A stretch of DNA of 64,000 nucleotides from Tribonema minus (taxonomy: Eukaryota > Sar > Xanthophyceae > Tribonematales > Tribonemataceae): NCBI GenBank assembly GCA_017506865.1, contig JAFCMP010000092.1, positions 232,031 through 296,030 on the forward strand, written 5' to 3'. The notes below the pieces were generated by a model. That model saw nothing but the letters and a program-made list of their open reading frames with translations. It had not been told where the DNA came from and did no database searches. Position 1 is the first letter of the stretch. The number at the start of each line of letters is the position of its first letter. Position numbers and translations under genes: made by a program. Of this stretch, positions 1-11,400 are shown piece by piece.

Positions 1-230
1 CGTCAGCGAGCTCCACCGTAGTGAAGTCCCCATCAGCCAGAGGGCAGATGGTGCCCGGCGGCAGCTTGTGCGCTGAATCTTTATTGATGAACTCAGCCTC
101 TGCGCCACCATCCACCAAAGTATCCAGGCCAAACTCTTGCACGGCATCGCCCACCTGTGTGCGCATGGTCATGTGCACAAAGCCATTCTTGCGTGGCCTC
201 CCTACCGGGGTTACTCTCTGGAGTGGCATG
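1..230 (-). CDS. Retropepsin-like aspartic protease, partial at the left edge
   Basis: The open frame that starts after a TGA near 1315 runs to position 1 without a stop. Past an acidic linker (DDESDSDSDS, roughly 340-390) it reaches DTLVDGGAEAEFINKDSAHK at about 70-125. This matches the retropepsin active-site region, hydrophobic-hydrophobic-D-(S/T)-G-A, except that Ser/Thr is Gly. Retropepsins act as dimers to cut Gag-Pol. The flap and second conserved region would be outside the window. Assignment rests on one motif plus context in an LTR-type element. Confidence 0.55.
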
Positions 231-689
231 GGCGCTTTGCCCCTTGCCGCCCACCTGGGTTTCAACTCGTGCAGTGTTATGTGAGTCTGCAGTGGTGCTG
301 CTGAGTCAGAGTCAGGGTCAGCGCTCTCTTCTACCATTGGCGTCTTGGGTGTTGCAGTCGACTGAGGCACTGCTGGCTCAACGGTTACTCTTGGTGAGTC
401 AGAATCAGAGTCAGACTCATCGTCGCCGTGTTGCCACTGTACTTCATTTAACTGCACTGGCTCACCTTGGCGCAGCGAAGCAAGAAACGCCCTCCCTTTC
501 TCCCAACACCAGTGCGCAGCACTCCCTAGCGCGCTTGAGCAGGTCCCGGCGATCCTCAGTAGTGCTTGCTGCAATGCGTCCACGACCCACTCCGGCGGCG
601 GCGCTGTGTGATCATGCACTGTTACCTCTCCAGGAGTTACGTCAGGGCCAGCGGGGGCAGGTCTCTTCCAACAATTGGGCAGAAAGGCA

Positions 690-1917
690 ACAGCATGAAC
701 GCACTGCATGAGGGCGCTTACAGCCGCGGGCTGTACTAGGTCAGCGGCCCACTTGCGTCTCTGGGTGAGTGTGCCTTCGGGGTAGGGCTCATGGTAGCCC
801 AGGCACTCCATCACCTGCTCAGGCGAGAGTATCAATGCGTCCTTCGCGGGACCGGCATCCTTGGCTCTCTGTACGTACCTTGTGGGACCCTTGCCAGGTT
901 GGCGAGTCACAGGGCTAGGTAATGGCATGTCAGTAGAAAGCACGCCAGCACGGTGCGGTTGACGAGGATCCCAATAAAAGGTGTCCTCCATGCAACCAGT
1001 GCAATCGCGCACAGTCTTTGGGGTACTGCTGCGAAAGCGTTCATTCAACAGGGCATTCAGGCGGGCAAAAAGTGCAGGGGTGGCCTGGGTGTTGCATGCA
1101 GACACAGTATAGATGCGCTCGCGCGAACTTCCGCCATCAACATCAGTGCCACGAAATTGCACCTCAAAGGTCGAATACCCCGCCTGACGCATGTGGCCGT
1201 CGGCGCAGCCCCATGCCCCAGACAACAGCATTTGAGGCACATGAAAGACCATGTTGGCCATACATTTACAGCAAGCTGTGCAACGGAGGGCAACACGCTG
1301 GCCGCTTTGCCTTCAACGCCCTTGCCCGAGGGCGAGAAGTCAACACATGGGGCAGTGACCCAGAATGCATCGGGTTTCAGCTGCTTTAGGCGCTTGAGCA
1401 CTGCTGGACTGGCGATGTCTGCACATAGAACTTCTGTGTCAGGGAACTGGTGCTTGTACGCCTCGCATGTGTATTCGGCCCTATCTACAGCAAGGACCAC
1501 TTCAACCTTGACACCTGTGTGTCTGGCAAAGTCCTCTAACCCCCTATGTACACCCCCCACCCCGCAACAAAGCTCTGCCACTCGCAGTGGTCTGGCCGCC
1601 ACGTCGGGTTCTCCGCCGTGAGCGCACGCATCCCCCTTCCTAGTCTGCAAGTGCACGAAAGTGTCACGGGGGGTGGCGCACAGATCGGAAGCAAGGTCAG
1701 TGAGATCGGCATTCCCACTTACCGCTGTAGACGCCGCGCACGGCACGCTGCGTTTGCGCTTTGCGTCAGCTCTGGCGTCGGTGTCATGGTCATTGCACCT
1801 AGCCACGCAACAGGCGCACATGATAGCTGCTAGCATGCGAGTACCGATCTCACGGCTTAGCAAATGGTTACGCGTGCCAGTGACTTCGCAGGCTGCGGGA
1901 TCAGCCTCTGGGTTCAC
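690..1917 (-). pseudogene. C5 cytosine DNA methyltransferase domain in the retroelement, frameshifted
   Basis: The protein would transfer a methyl group from S-adenosylmethionine to cytosine C5. Motif I reads AELCCGVGGVHRGLE (SAM-binding loop). An acidic residue follows the next strand (VVLAVDR), and DIAS resembles the next cofactor contact. Motif IV reads APCVDFSPSGKG, with the catalytic Pro-Cys. A single-base frame change near 1310 moves the rest into the frame open from 1312 to position 1. There GYSTFEVQFRGTDVDGGSSR and ERIYTVSAC resemble motif VIII, and LSPEQVMECLGYHEPYPEGT followed by AADLVQPAAVSALM resembles motifs IX-X. The expected motif VI ENV appears to read FHV (in VFHVPQML), so the assisting glutamate may be missing. 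The domain sits between gag and protease, so it is element cargo and not a host maintenance enzyme. The right limit is the ORF start and the left limit the end of the motif X-like segment. Confidence 0.75.
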
Positions 1918-2187
1918 CTGGGGAGTTGCATCTCAGGCCACTTTGCTAGCCTCTGGGGATGCGCATGCAACTTGAACTTGAAGTTTGTGGCAGTGAGCAT
2001 CGGGACCCGCCTTGGATTGCACACGCGCAGGCTCACGCTCAAGCATGCCACTCATGAAGTTTGCAGAAGACTTAGTGTCATAGGACTCACTTTTCTGCTT
2101 CTTGTTGCCCCTCAGCTTCTCCAGCCTGGCCTGAAGCTGATCATGCGGCTTCCCTTCCTTCTTGAGCTTCTCCAGCCGCTTCTTGAG

Positions 2188-4261
2188 CTAGGGCACGCAG
2201 ACGCTCTTGTGGGCCGTCAGCTCTCCGCGCGCCACCTCCTTGCTACACCCCCAGCACGCCATTTTCACGGAAGGGTTGAGCTCCTTCTTGGGAGTGCCCT
2301 TTGGCTTAGCGGCAGCTGGCGTGCCCTTGATTGGGGTCGGGGTGATGGCGGCAAGGCTAGACGGCGTCTCGTCGTCGCTGAGGTCCATGTCGCCGTCGTC
2401 CGTGCGTAGGTTGTGAGCTCGCGCCCGCTTGCCGGCGGTGGCGCCGAACTCGACTGCTGCTGCCGTGGCTGAGTGAAGGCTCTTGATCGCGGTCAGGTTG
2501 GCGCAGAACGTCTCCTTCTCAGGCTGCGTGGCGTTGAGGGACGCGTACAGGTCTTGGGTGCGGTCCACCATGCGGTTCCAGTCCTCGCGCATCAGCTGCA
2601 TTTGGTGGAAGAGCTGCTTGAGAGGCTGTGCCATCGCCGCGAAGTAGTAGGACTTGAGCAGGCTGGCGTCAGCGCAGGACATGTTCGAGGTGCGCTGCGA
2701 CGCCTTGAGAAGCTTGGTGGGAAACTCGCGGGGGGTCTGCTGCGGCTCCCAGGGCATGTTTGCGAGCTCCATCATCGCGTCTGCGCGGCCGCTGGGGTTG
2801 TCGTAAAGCTCCTGTATGGCGTCCCATATCTCGTTGTAGGACATCTCCCCGCAGGTATGCACCTTCTCCTCTCCAGTGACGGGGTCCTTGCGCACGTTGA
2901 TGATCGAGCCCTGCTGCTCCGCCGTCAGGCACTTGCGCAGCGCGTAGACCCAATGGCGCGTCGGCACGCAGTTGTACTCTGCAGCTTGTTCAAACTGCCG
3001 GCGAGAAGTCGTGGTGGCGCCGACGTCCAGGGTGATTGGGATCGCCGTAGGGCTGAAGTAGCGCTGCTAGCTAGTGTCTTCGCGCTGAGCGTCGGGGGGC
3101 GCGCTGCTGCTGGTGGCGGGTGACGTGCCAACGGTGTCGCTGAGCAGGGGGGGCGCGTTGCCGCTCGCGACGCCGTAAGGGCCGCTGGCGCGCGCTCCCA
3201 TGCCGAACGGAGTAGTGGTCTGTGGGGGCGCGAAGAAAAGGCCCGCGCCGGTGAGGCCGACGCTGGGGTCCTCTCGAAGGTCGCGCGCGTCCCACTGCGC
3301 CGCATCGGCCAGCAGGCGCGGGGCAGTCTCCTGTACGAACTGGTGCAGCGCTGGGGGCCCGGCGCGCTTGGCCTCCAGCAGGTACTCCTTGATGCGCGTG
3401 TAGCGGTGCAGGCGCTCGACGAGCAGGTGGTGGTTACGCGACAGGATCGCCTGCTGCCGTCGCACGACCTCCTGGCGGTGAGCGTACTCAGCCTCCTGCC
3501 CCTGCAGCAGCGAGAGCTGCAGCTGCGAGGGGTTCGCCACAGGGCTGGGGCGGCTGTTACGACGGTCGCGCTCGACGGCGGCGGCACGCTGCTCGGCGTC
3601 CTTGAGCTCGCGCTCGGCCACGTGGCTGCTCTCGAGGGTGGTGTTGATCCAGCGCGCGCTCAAGCTCCTGGACCGTCGCTTCCAGCTCTGCCGCGGTGGG
3701 CACCGCAGTGAGGGAAGGAGGCAGAGTCGAGCGCGTGGCGAAAGGGTCTGGTGCGTGGTAGAAGGGCGCGAAGCCTGGCGTGAAGGAGGGGTGCGCTGAT
3801 GAGGCCGGCGGACGAGTGCCGAGGAATGAGACGGGGGACGTCATCTCGGCCGCCTCCTTGACGGCGCGTCCCGCGAGCTGAGCCAGGGCGCCCTCTGGCA
3901 TCAGCGGCAGGGCGCGTCGCAGCCCTTGCAGTATCTCGTTGAAGTCCGGTTGAGGAGCGGAGGTCGTAGGCGGGACGCCAAGACCCGCGCCGGAGGGGTC
4001 CGTGGAAGCGGGGAGCGACACCGGTGCAGCTCCGGTTGCGGGGGCGGTGGTGGTCGCCGTCACCGCGACAGTCGAGGGGGCGGCGCTCTACGCCGCTGAT
4101 GAGGTAAGACCGGCCGACGACGTGAAGGGTTGCGTCGCCGGCTGCTGCTCGGGGGGCACGAGCGCTTGCTGCTGCACACCGCCACCGTTCCCTTCGCCTC
4201 CCGGGGCCGTTCCAGCCTCCCCGGAGCTGTCCGTCGCCGATCTTGATACGCTATCCGCCAT
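2188..4261 (-). pseudogene. gag-like protein, broken
   Basis: The best start is the ATG at 4261, which opens with MADSVSRSATDS. That frame continues past a TAG at 4088-4090 into an Ala/Pro/Thr-rich stretch and a predicted coiled coil (AAELEATVQELE). Near 3660 the coiled coil carries on in another frame (ESSHVAERELKDAEQRAAAV). A TAG at 3067-3069 interrupts that second frame, which then continues without a further break through a helical region to a Cys/His cluster (CWGC, then HKSVC) just before a TAG at 2188-2190. A capsid-like helical domain followed by a zinc-finger-like C-terminus is the usual Gag layout. The same frame also stays readable past the last TAG as a Lys/Glu-rich helix, so that TAG could be a gag-pol boundary or another nonsense change. 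No sequence-level Gag family was recognised. Confidence 0.6.
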
Positions 4262-7200
4262 GATTCTCCTTATGTACTCCCGTTACGCTTGTTGCAGGTC
4301 GCTCTGCATGGCACAGCAATGACAACATGTCCCGTGCATACGTACGTCAGGCAGGCTCTCGCCCCTCGGATACAGCATGTTTGACATGATTGCCAAGACA
4401 CTGCCCATGATTAAATCCAGCTGTCAACACCCCCTCTTTGCAGAAGACGCTGAATCTGCAGTGGGTGTATTGCTGGGCCTGCATCGGCTATGTAAAATGC
4501 CTAGCAGTCAGGGCTGGGTAGCAACGACGTTCCCGGCGTCGTTCAGGCCTGTACGCAGCAGTGTGATCAGTACTACTGCGTGCCTTCCTTGTCATGAGGA
4601 CTACCGCTGTAGCACCCGTTCGACAGCGTCCAGTCGTAAGCGGGTTGAGCGCTCATGCGATGGTGCTACGAGCATGCATGTCGCGGCTCCAGGTGCAACG
4701 TTCTGGGCTCGGCCCTTGATGGCCGCGTTGCATGCCATGCAGATCTGAGTTATTCCGTTGCAAACACTGTGCCGCTACTCGTCGGGCTAAGCGCAGTAGC
4801 AAGCCTGGCATGGTAGTGTGCAACTCATCAATGCAACTTCTCTGGGAGGACGTCACGTTGGGTATACGGCGCGCTAAAAGTGATTCCGCGCTACGCTGGT
4901 GTTGTCCCGAGAGTTGGAGCTGAGCCATGATCCAAAGGGAAAGGCCTCTGGGTTGCTCCATGAGCAGGCCAAGCCCTTCTGGGAAACAGGAGCTCACTCT
5001 CAGGATGTAGGCTAACCACTTGCATGGAGAAAAGGCCACACACCTGGTGTGTTTGTGATGGCTCAGCTCCAATAAGTCCCTGCTGTCCAGCAGCTGGCTA
5101 GCAAGAGTTAGTAGCTAAAGCAAGCCACTGAGGTGCTGCCCCAGATTGTTCTGTGCAAGTAGTTCCTGGAACAGTCCAAGCAAATTCCTAGGAACGGCCC
5201 TCAGGTGAACTGGCCTGAAGTACACTTGTACAGTACAGTCAAAGGTGTACACAGCACTTGAACTGTACTGTGACATGGACTTTGTATCAGTATGATGGCG
5301 TTGCCATATGGTATATACAATGCAAATGCATTCAAGTTGATCTCACTGATGTGTGACGTGGCACGCTAGCGGGCCGGGCTCTAGACTGAGCCTCTGAGTG
5401 TGACACTGGCAGTACTCAATTCAGATTCAGATTCTGAATCTGAAGATTTTTGTCAAATTGAATCATGCTGATGCGTTCACTCAGTTCAAGCTGTGAGCTT
5501 CAAGTTCTGAACCTGGTCCACCCAGTAGTACTGTCACACTTTTAAATTAGAACATTGACCTCAACCGTGAGCTTTTGCAGAGATGCACCTCCAAGTTGAA
5601 GTTTTGAATATGCCCCAATCATGTTTTTCGCCAAATTGAATATCGCCATGTGGCATTCAATGTGGCAATCTTCAAAACTGGTACCTGCACCTCATAACCT
5701 AGGTACACAGTTGTCAGTGACTCGGAGGGCCTCACACACAGTCATCATATTAACAATTGACTCAGAAATGCCGCATGCCGGCGGCCGCAGCCAACACTGG
5801 CATGGTTCACTTTGGCAGCTGAAATAAATGAATATTGCAAAAAACGGGACCTGTGTTACTAGTACAGTATTGCGGTATTGCGAATTTTTAGTAGTGTGGG
5901 TTTAAAAGGTGGAAAAAAGGGGGAAAAAAGTGGGGAAAAAAGAGCGGAAAAAGAGGAGAGTTCGGCTACTATGTAGTATAATTCGCTGCCGCCGCCGGGG
6001 GTACTCGCCGCGCGCAGCGCGGCTTCAGGCCTATCGTCAGTATACTTATAAGATTTGTCAGCGTCTGGTGTGCAGACTCATACAGACATGCGACACAGCA
6101 CATGTGGCAGCCGCTGCAAGGGCACAGCTGCAGAATCGTACGTGCAAGCAGCACTAACTTGAACTTCAATCTGCCATATTACTAAAAGTATGTCACCACA
6201 TCATGATGTGTCCGCACTGGTGAGAATCCATGGCCGTACTACGAACTTCAAGCGTTTGCGCACAAAATCTCAGACTGAGTCAGTAAGATGTGCACTTGGA
6301 GTAACATACAATACATACTCAGGCTGCATACTATGAACGATGCAATTGCTAACAAGAGCGATCAATGTATGTGCAGACACAGACTCTCGGAATCCTGCTC
6401 GACTTTAGGGCAATTGACATTTGGGCAACGTTAAACTTTGAGGTTTACACCCCCCTGCATGGCCCCTACCAGTAGCACCTCCGCGCCGTTGCTCAGAGAC
6501 CAGGTGTCCACATGTTGTGGGTTCTGATAAACAAAACATGCAATGCAGATTCAGCGCTTGCTGCACTATCATAGCAAGTGCACCTTGCAAGCCAACATGC
6601 ACCCCAAGAGCAAGCCATTGGCAAGCAGTGCAGCAGTCAGTGCCACAGTGCTCCGCCGCCCCAAACAAACAAACTTGCGCGCCGCGCAGCGCCCCTCAAC
6701 TTGAAGCCACCGGGCATGCCAGTGGTAGGCTGTGACACACTCAAATGCCGCGAAGTGTATGTGTGCCACCGCCGCTGCCAGCTGCCTGCACGCAATGCGT
6801 GTGCGCGTTGCATCCAGATGTCATAGGCAGCGCTGCAAACGTGCGCGCCGCCACGTGATCATCATGATGCCTCATCGCTTCACGTTGAATGGGCGTAGTA
6901 CTAGTAATACACTAATGCAAATTACACCGAGCTGTACTGCATGACACATTGTGCCGCAGCGCAGCAACGCTTACTAATAGTATGATCACCGCCACCAGCT
7001 GAGAGAACCCACAAGCCGCAACGTACTTCCAAGTATGACATTCAATTGCCACCGGCATCCATGGGCGGCAGCAAGGCTGCATCAACAGTGACTTCGGAAG
7101 ACTAAGGCACTCTCGCTGGCTGCCAGTGCTTTTAAGGTGGTAAATTTAGTGCGCACCACGGGCTCCGTAAATATTAACACTAGTATACTTGTACTAGTAC

Positions 7201-8448
7201 TATAGCCATGCTAATGCGCTTCGCCGCCGGCTTCAATGGGCGGCAGCACGCGTTCGCGCCGCCAGCTGCATCATGATATGATAGTCATGTGTGTTTGAGT
7301 TGACGCCAGCGCAGACGGCGCAGCATCACAGCAGAGAACATCCTAAACATTGAGCACCAGTACTGCCGCAGCGGTGCAAGAAGCTGCGGTGAAATGCAAT
7401 ACAGCATGAGCACAACCTACAATCTTGTCGGGAGTAGATGGTCCACTTGTTCACGATTTGTGGCCTATGATGATCTCTACAGCAATGTGCTAGCATCACA
7501 CCCATCAGCAGGCCCGGACTGCCCGCTTTGCTTTCTGGTTTTGTGACCTTTGGATGATGTTTGGGCTCAAGACAGTGGCGGCTTCCTTGGACCTTGTTCT
7601 GTTCAAAGCATGCAGCATATACAACAAGAAAACCACACCGCAACTCTTGATGATGAACGTTTCGAATTCCCATTGTGGCCAGCCTTTGGCAGCACCAAGA
7701 ACCTTGAATCCCACACACACACAACGCTTGCATTTTTCCTTCTCCACACCCATTGGGCACCAACACCCCAGCCTGCCCCCGAAGCAGCACAGGCTACCAC
7801 AACAACCCCCGTCCTTCAGTTAGATAAACCACACACAATGTGAATTCCCCTGCCGCCACGTGGGCTGCTTTTGCATGCATCCCACGGCTTCAACAAACTC
7901 TCCAAACCTGCCGTTGGCTCACCACCCACTCCCTGAGAAACGTCACGCTGTCTCTGCAGCTGCAGTGGTGGGCCTTATTGTCTCACCACGCCTGAGCACT
8001 TTAATTTCGTCGGCGGTCTGCTTCGGGCACATGGCAGTGGTAAATAAGCTCACACAACCATGGTGCCCCCCCCCCCCCCCCCCTCCCCCCCCAGCTTAGC
8101 AATGTTTGATCAAGACCCCTTCATCTTTCCTTCCCTCACTCGCCCCCCCCCCCCCCCCCCCCCCCAAAACCCGCACCACCTTCCCAATTCACCAGCACAA
8201 CAGAGACGTCGTGAATGCCACCACCACTTCATAATGAAAGCGGTAGAGCGTACATGCGCTGTGTCCAAATGCCTTGTTAACCACACAATCAAACCCCCAT
8301 CTTGCGTCCGCTGACTAGGCATCATGTAGCAAAGGCACTTTGTCTGCGTCAAACGCGGCCCGCGCTGCAACAGCCCCCCTCAACATGTGCGGTGCGCTGA
8401 CCCTTGTAGTCTGCCCTTGCGCACGGCCCGCCGCTTGCTTTGTGCGTT
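4262..8448. other. No gene recognised; spacer with simple sequence and a palindrome
   Basis: About 4.2 kb with no convincing exon, RNA gene or conserved domain on either strand. ORFs here are short and low in complexity. The 5' LTR of the retroelement to the left would be expected here, but no TG...CA pair or tRNA-complementary site was identified. Poly-C tracts lie at about 8080-8096 and 8145-8166, and a purine-rich patch at 5908-5960. Confidence 0.5.
5421..5443. repeat. Perfect 11-bp palindrome with a 1-nt centre
   Basis: TCAGATTCAGA is followed by T and then its exact reverse complement. It lies in the stretch where a retroelement LTR or spacer would be. No function is evident. Confidence 0.8.
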
Positions 8449-11400
8449 CTAGCTGCAGCGTTCCGCGATGGGCACGTCAAGGCTGCGATACACCTGCGGA
8501 GGCGTGGCCGTCTGAGCATCACCATCTGCAGCATCCATCGCGTCTTCCGCCGCATCAGAGTTGATGGTGTCTAAAGGAGCGTGAACGGGTTGCATGGCGC
8601 GTGGCGATGCGACAGGCTCCAGGCCGTAGGCGTGGCATGTCTCAGCGGCTGCCACTGGCGACGCGCCTGCAGAGGGCCTGGAAGATGACAAGAGGGGCGT
8701 TTTCCAGAGTCAGTGACGTTAAAATGCGTGGTGCTCGCGCAGCTGATGCGGCAGAGCAGCGACTAGCCAAGAGCAGAACCTGATCTCAATGAACGAGGCT
8801 TGGCTCCTCGTTTCGGCTCCCGGGCCGCAATTGAGCGCACAAAAGCTACAGTCTGCGTTCATGTACATGGGCAGGGCAGGCCCATGATGCAAATGTTGGT
8901 ATATCCAAGAACTCAGAGCCATGAAGTTTCGCTACATGGTCATTTTTTGCGCTATAAGATGTGGTGGCAGAGAGAGTATTGCACAAGGTGCGTGCACATC
9001 TACGGCACTGTTCATGAGGCGTCTAAACCCGGTCATACCAGCATAGGTGATGTGCTTCTCACAAAATTGTGGGAAACCCGCAGCAACAGATACCGACGTG
9101 CATGCAATTGCCTATAACTTCCCCTCAACTGAGCAGTGCCGCACAGTTGATAAGTAACACAGTGCAAATTGTGCAATTGGTACAATTCCTCAGCATGACA
9201 AGGCCGTAGGCGTGGCATGTCTCAGCGGCTGCCACTGGCGACGCGCCTGCAGAGGGCCTGGAAGACGACAAGAGGGGCGTTTTCAGAGTCAGTGACGTTA
9301 GAATGCGTGGTGCTCGTGCAGCTGATGCGGCAGAGCAGCGACTACAGCCAAGAGCAGAACCTGATCTCAATGAACGAGGCTTGGCTCCTCGTTTCGGCTC
9401 CCGGGCCGCAATTGAGCGCACAAAAGCTGCAGTCTGCGTTCATGTACATGGGCAGGGCAGGCCCATGATGCAAATGTTGGTATATCCAAGAACTCAGAGC
9501 CATGAAGTTTCGCTACATGGTCATTTTTTGCTCTATAAGATGTGGTGGCAGAGAGAGTATTGCACAAGGTGCGTGCACATCTACGGCACTGTTCATGAGG
9601 CGTCTAAACCCGGTCATACCAGCATAGGTGATGTGCTTCTCACAAAGTTGTGTGAAACCCGCAGCAACAGATACCGATGTGCATGCAATTGCCCATAACT
9701 TCCCCTCAACTGAGCAGTGCCGCACAGTTGATGAGTAACACAGTGCAAATCGTGCAATTGGTACAATTCCTCAGCATGACAAGAAGGAATTTGAGGTACG
9801 CACTTCAAGGGCGCTCGCGGCAGCACGCACTTCAACGCCGCGGTCGGCGGCACGCACTGCGACGGCGTGGGCGGCTGTGCTCCCGCCGTTGTTACGCAGC
9901 TGTCCCCCTGCCTTCCCCCAGCATTGTCCCCCTGCTCCCCAGCGGTGGGGTCAGAGCCCCCTGGCACTGGCGACGCTAGCGCTGCCGCCGTTGCGGAGCG
10001 GGAGTCGCGCGTGCGGAAGTTCTGTGACGCGGCAGTGAGATCATGTGGCATGGCTCAGCGCACTACTTGATCGTTGCGTTCAGTGTAGGAGAGCGATGAT
10101 GCGCTCGCGCTTGTGGTCTGCTGCGTTGTCAGTGCGCTGCTTGCTTGTTGTTGTGTACATTGACAGGAGCGCGGTGGTGTGACGTGCTTGCACTTGTGGT
10201 ACGCTGCGGTTGCGTTCTGATGCGTACATGTGACAGAAGGTACTTCATCGGTCATGGCTCATTGCGCTCCTGGTGTTGCGGATGATTTCTGGAGACAGTC
10301 AAAGTCTGCCTGGAAAGTACCTCACCTGTACATCAGCAAATCACATCTCAATACCATGATGCCCTGTCATATCTCACAAGTGATCGCGAGCACTGACGCT
10401 CATCATTGGCGGCATACTGACTAGTATACGCATCGTGCAACCCGACATATCCCTTAAGAGCTCTGGTAGTATGTTGAAGTCTGCGTCACGCAGGCATTCA
10501 CTAACCTCAAACTGTTACTTCAAGTATAGGCACGTCACCTGAGCTGGGGGTGTGTGCACTTCCTGCACGTTTGCCAGGTCGTTGAGCAGGTTGAGCACTT
10601 CGTTCTCCCTGGTAGTCGGCGTGACGGTCAGCGTCTCACACAACTGCGTCAGCTCCTCCTGCTTGGCTGTCAGCATTGCCTGCAGCACACGCAGGGCACG
10701 CGCACGAGGGCAGTGAGCAGACCATTGTGCGTGCAATGCTCTCTGTGCGTACGTCTTCGGCCTGCGAAAGCCAAAAGCGCATTGGCAGGCCACGATTCAG
10801 CCAACAAGTCCAGGCACAAGCCAGCAGATCCAGCAACACAGGGAGCGTTTGCAGCAAAGACGACGGGTGCACCACAAGCATGAACCTCTCCCTCTGCAAT
10901 CGTACGCACACACGCAAGCTCACCTGCTCCACTGCAGCGGCGACGCGCTCCTCCGCCTCCGCACGCGCCACCGCCGCCTGAGCATCCGCCTCAGCCCGCA
11001 CGTCGCGCGTCCGCTGCTCCGCAGCAGCGGTGCGCTCCTCCGCCGCCGCGGCGCGCGTCTCCGCCGCACCAAGCCGCCGCTCCGCCGCCGCCTGCGCATC
11101 CGCAATGCAGCGCTGTGCCGCCGCCCGCGCCGCCGCGACGCAGCGTTCGTTATCGGCGGCGCGCCGCTCGACCTCAATCAGCCGCTGCTCGGCAGCAGCG
11201 AGGCGGGCTGCCGCCGCCGCCGCCGCCGCAGCGACGCGCCGTTGAGCCGCCGCCTCTGCGCCCTCGGCGCGCTCCTCCGCAGCGTGGCGCTGTTGCTGCG
11301 CAGCGGCGGCGCGCTCGTCCGCGGCCGCTGCCTGCGCCTGCGCCGCCGCTGCCGCGTCGCGCGTGCGCTGCTCTGCGGCAGCGGCGGCGCGCGCCTCCGC

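Larger units (their letters stand above)
1..4261 (-). mobile_element. LTR-type retroelement remnant: gag - C5 DNA methyltransferase - protease
   Basis: Reading leftward on the minus strand there is a gag-like protein from the ATG at 4261, then a cytosine-5 DNA methyltransferase domain, then a retropepsin-like motif at about 104-120 in a frame open to position 1. This order suits a gag-pol polyprotein with a methyltransferase inserted ahead of the protease. Reverse transcriptase, RNase H and integrase would lie beyond the left edge. No LTR or primer-binding site was found in the upstream stretch 4262-5900. The frame is broken by in-frame stops (TAG at 4088-4090, 3067-3069 and 2188-2190; a TGA near 1940) and by frame changes near 3660 and 1310, so this copy is probably dead. 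The family assignment is inference from domain order. Confidence 0.7.

Noticed and set aside
953..1975. Plus-strand ORFs opposite the methyltransferase
   Set aside because: Minus strand carries the methyltransferase motifs; the plus ORFs have no domain.
1..4261. Reassignment of UAG to a sense codon in the host
   Set aside because: TAG is used as the terminal stop by other open genes here (LINE ORF2, the DDE integrase, the helicase, the last exon at 8449), and the retroelement also has TGA and frameshifts, so decay is simpler.
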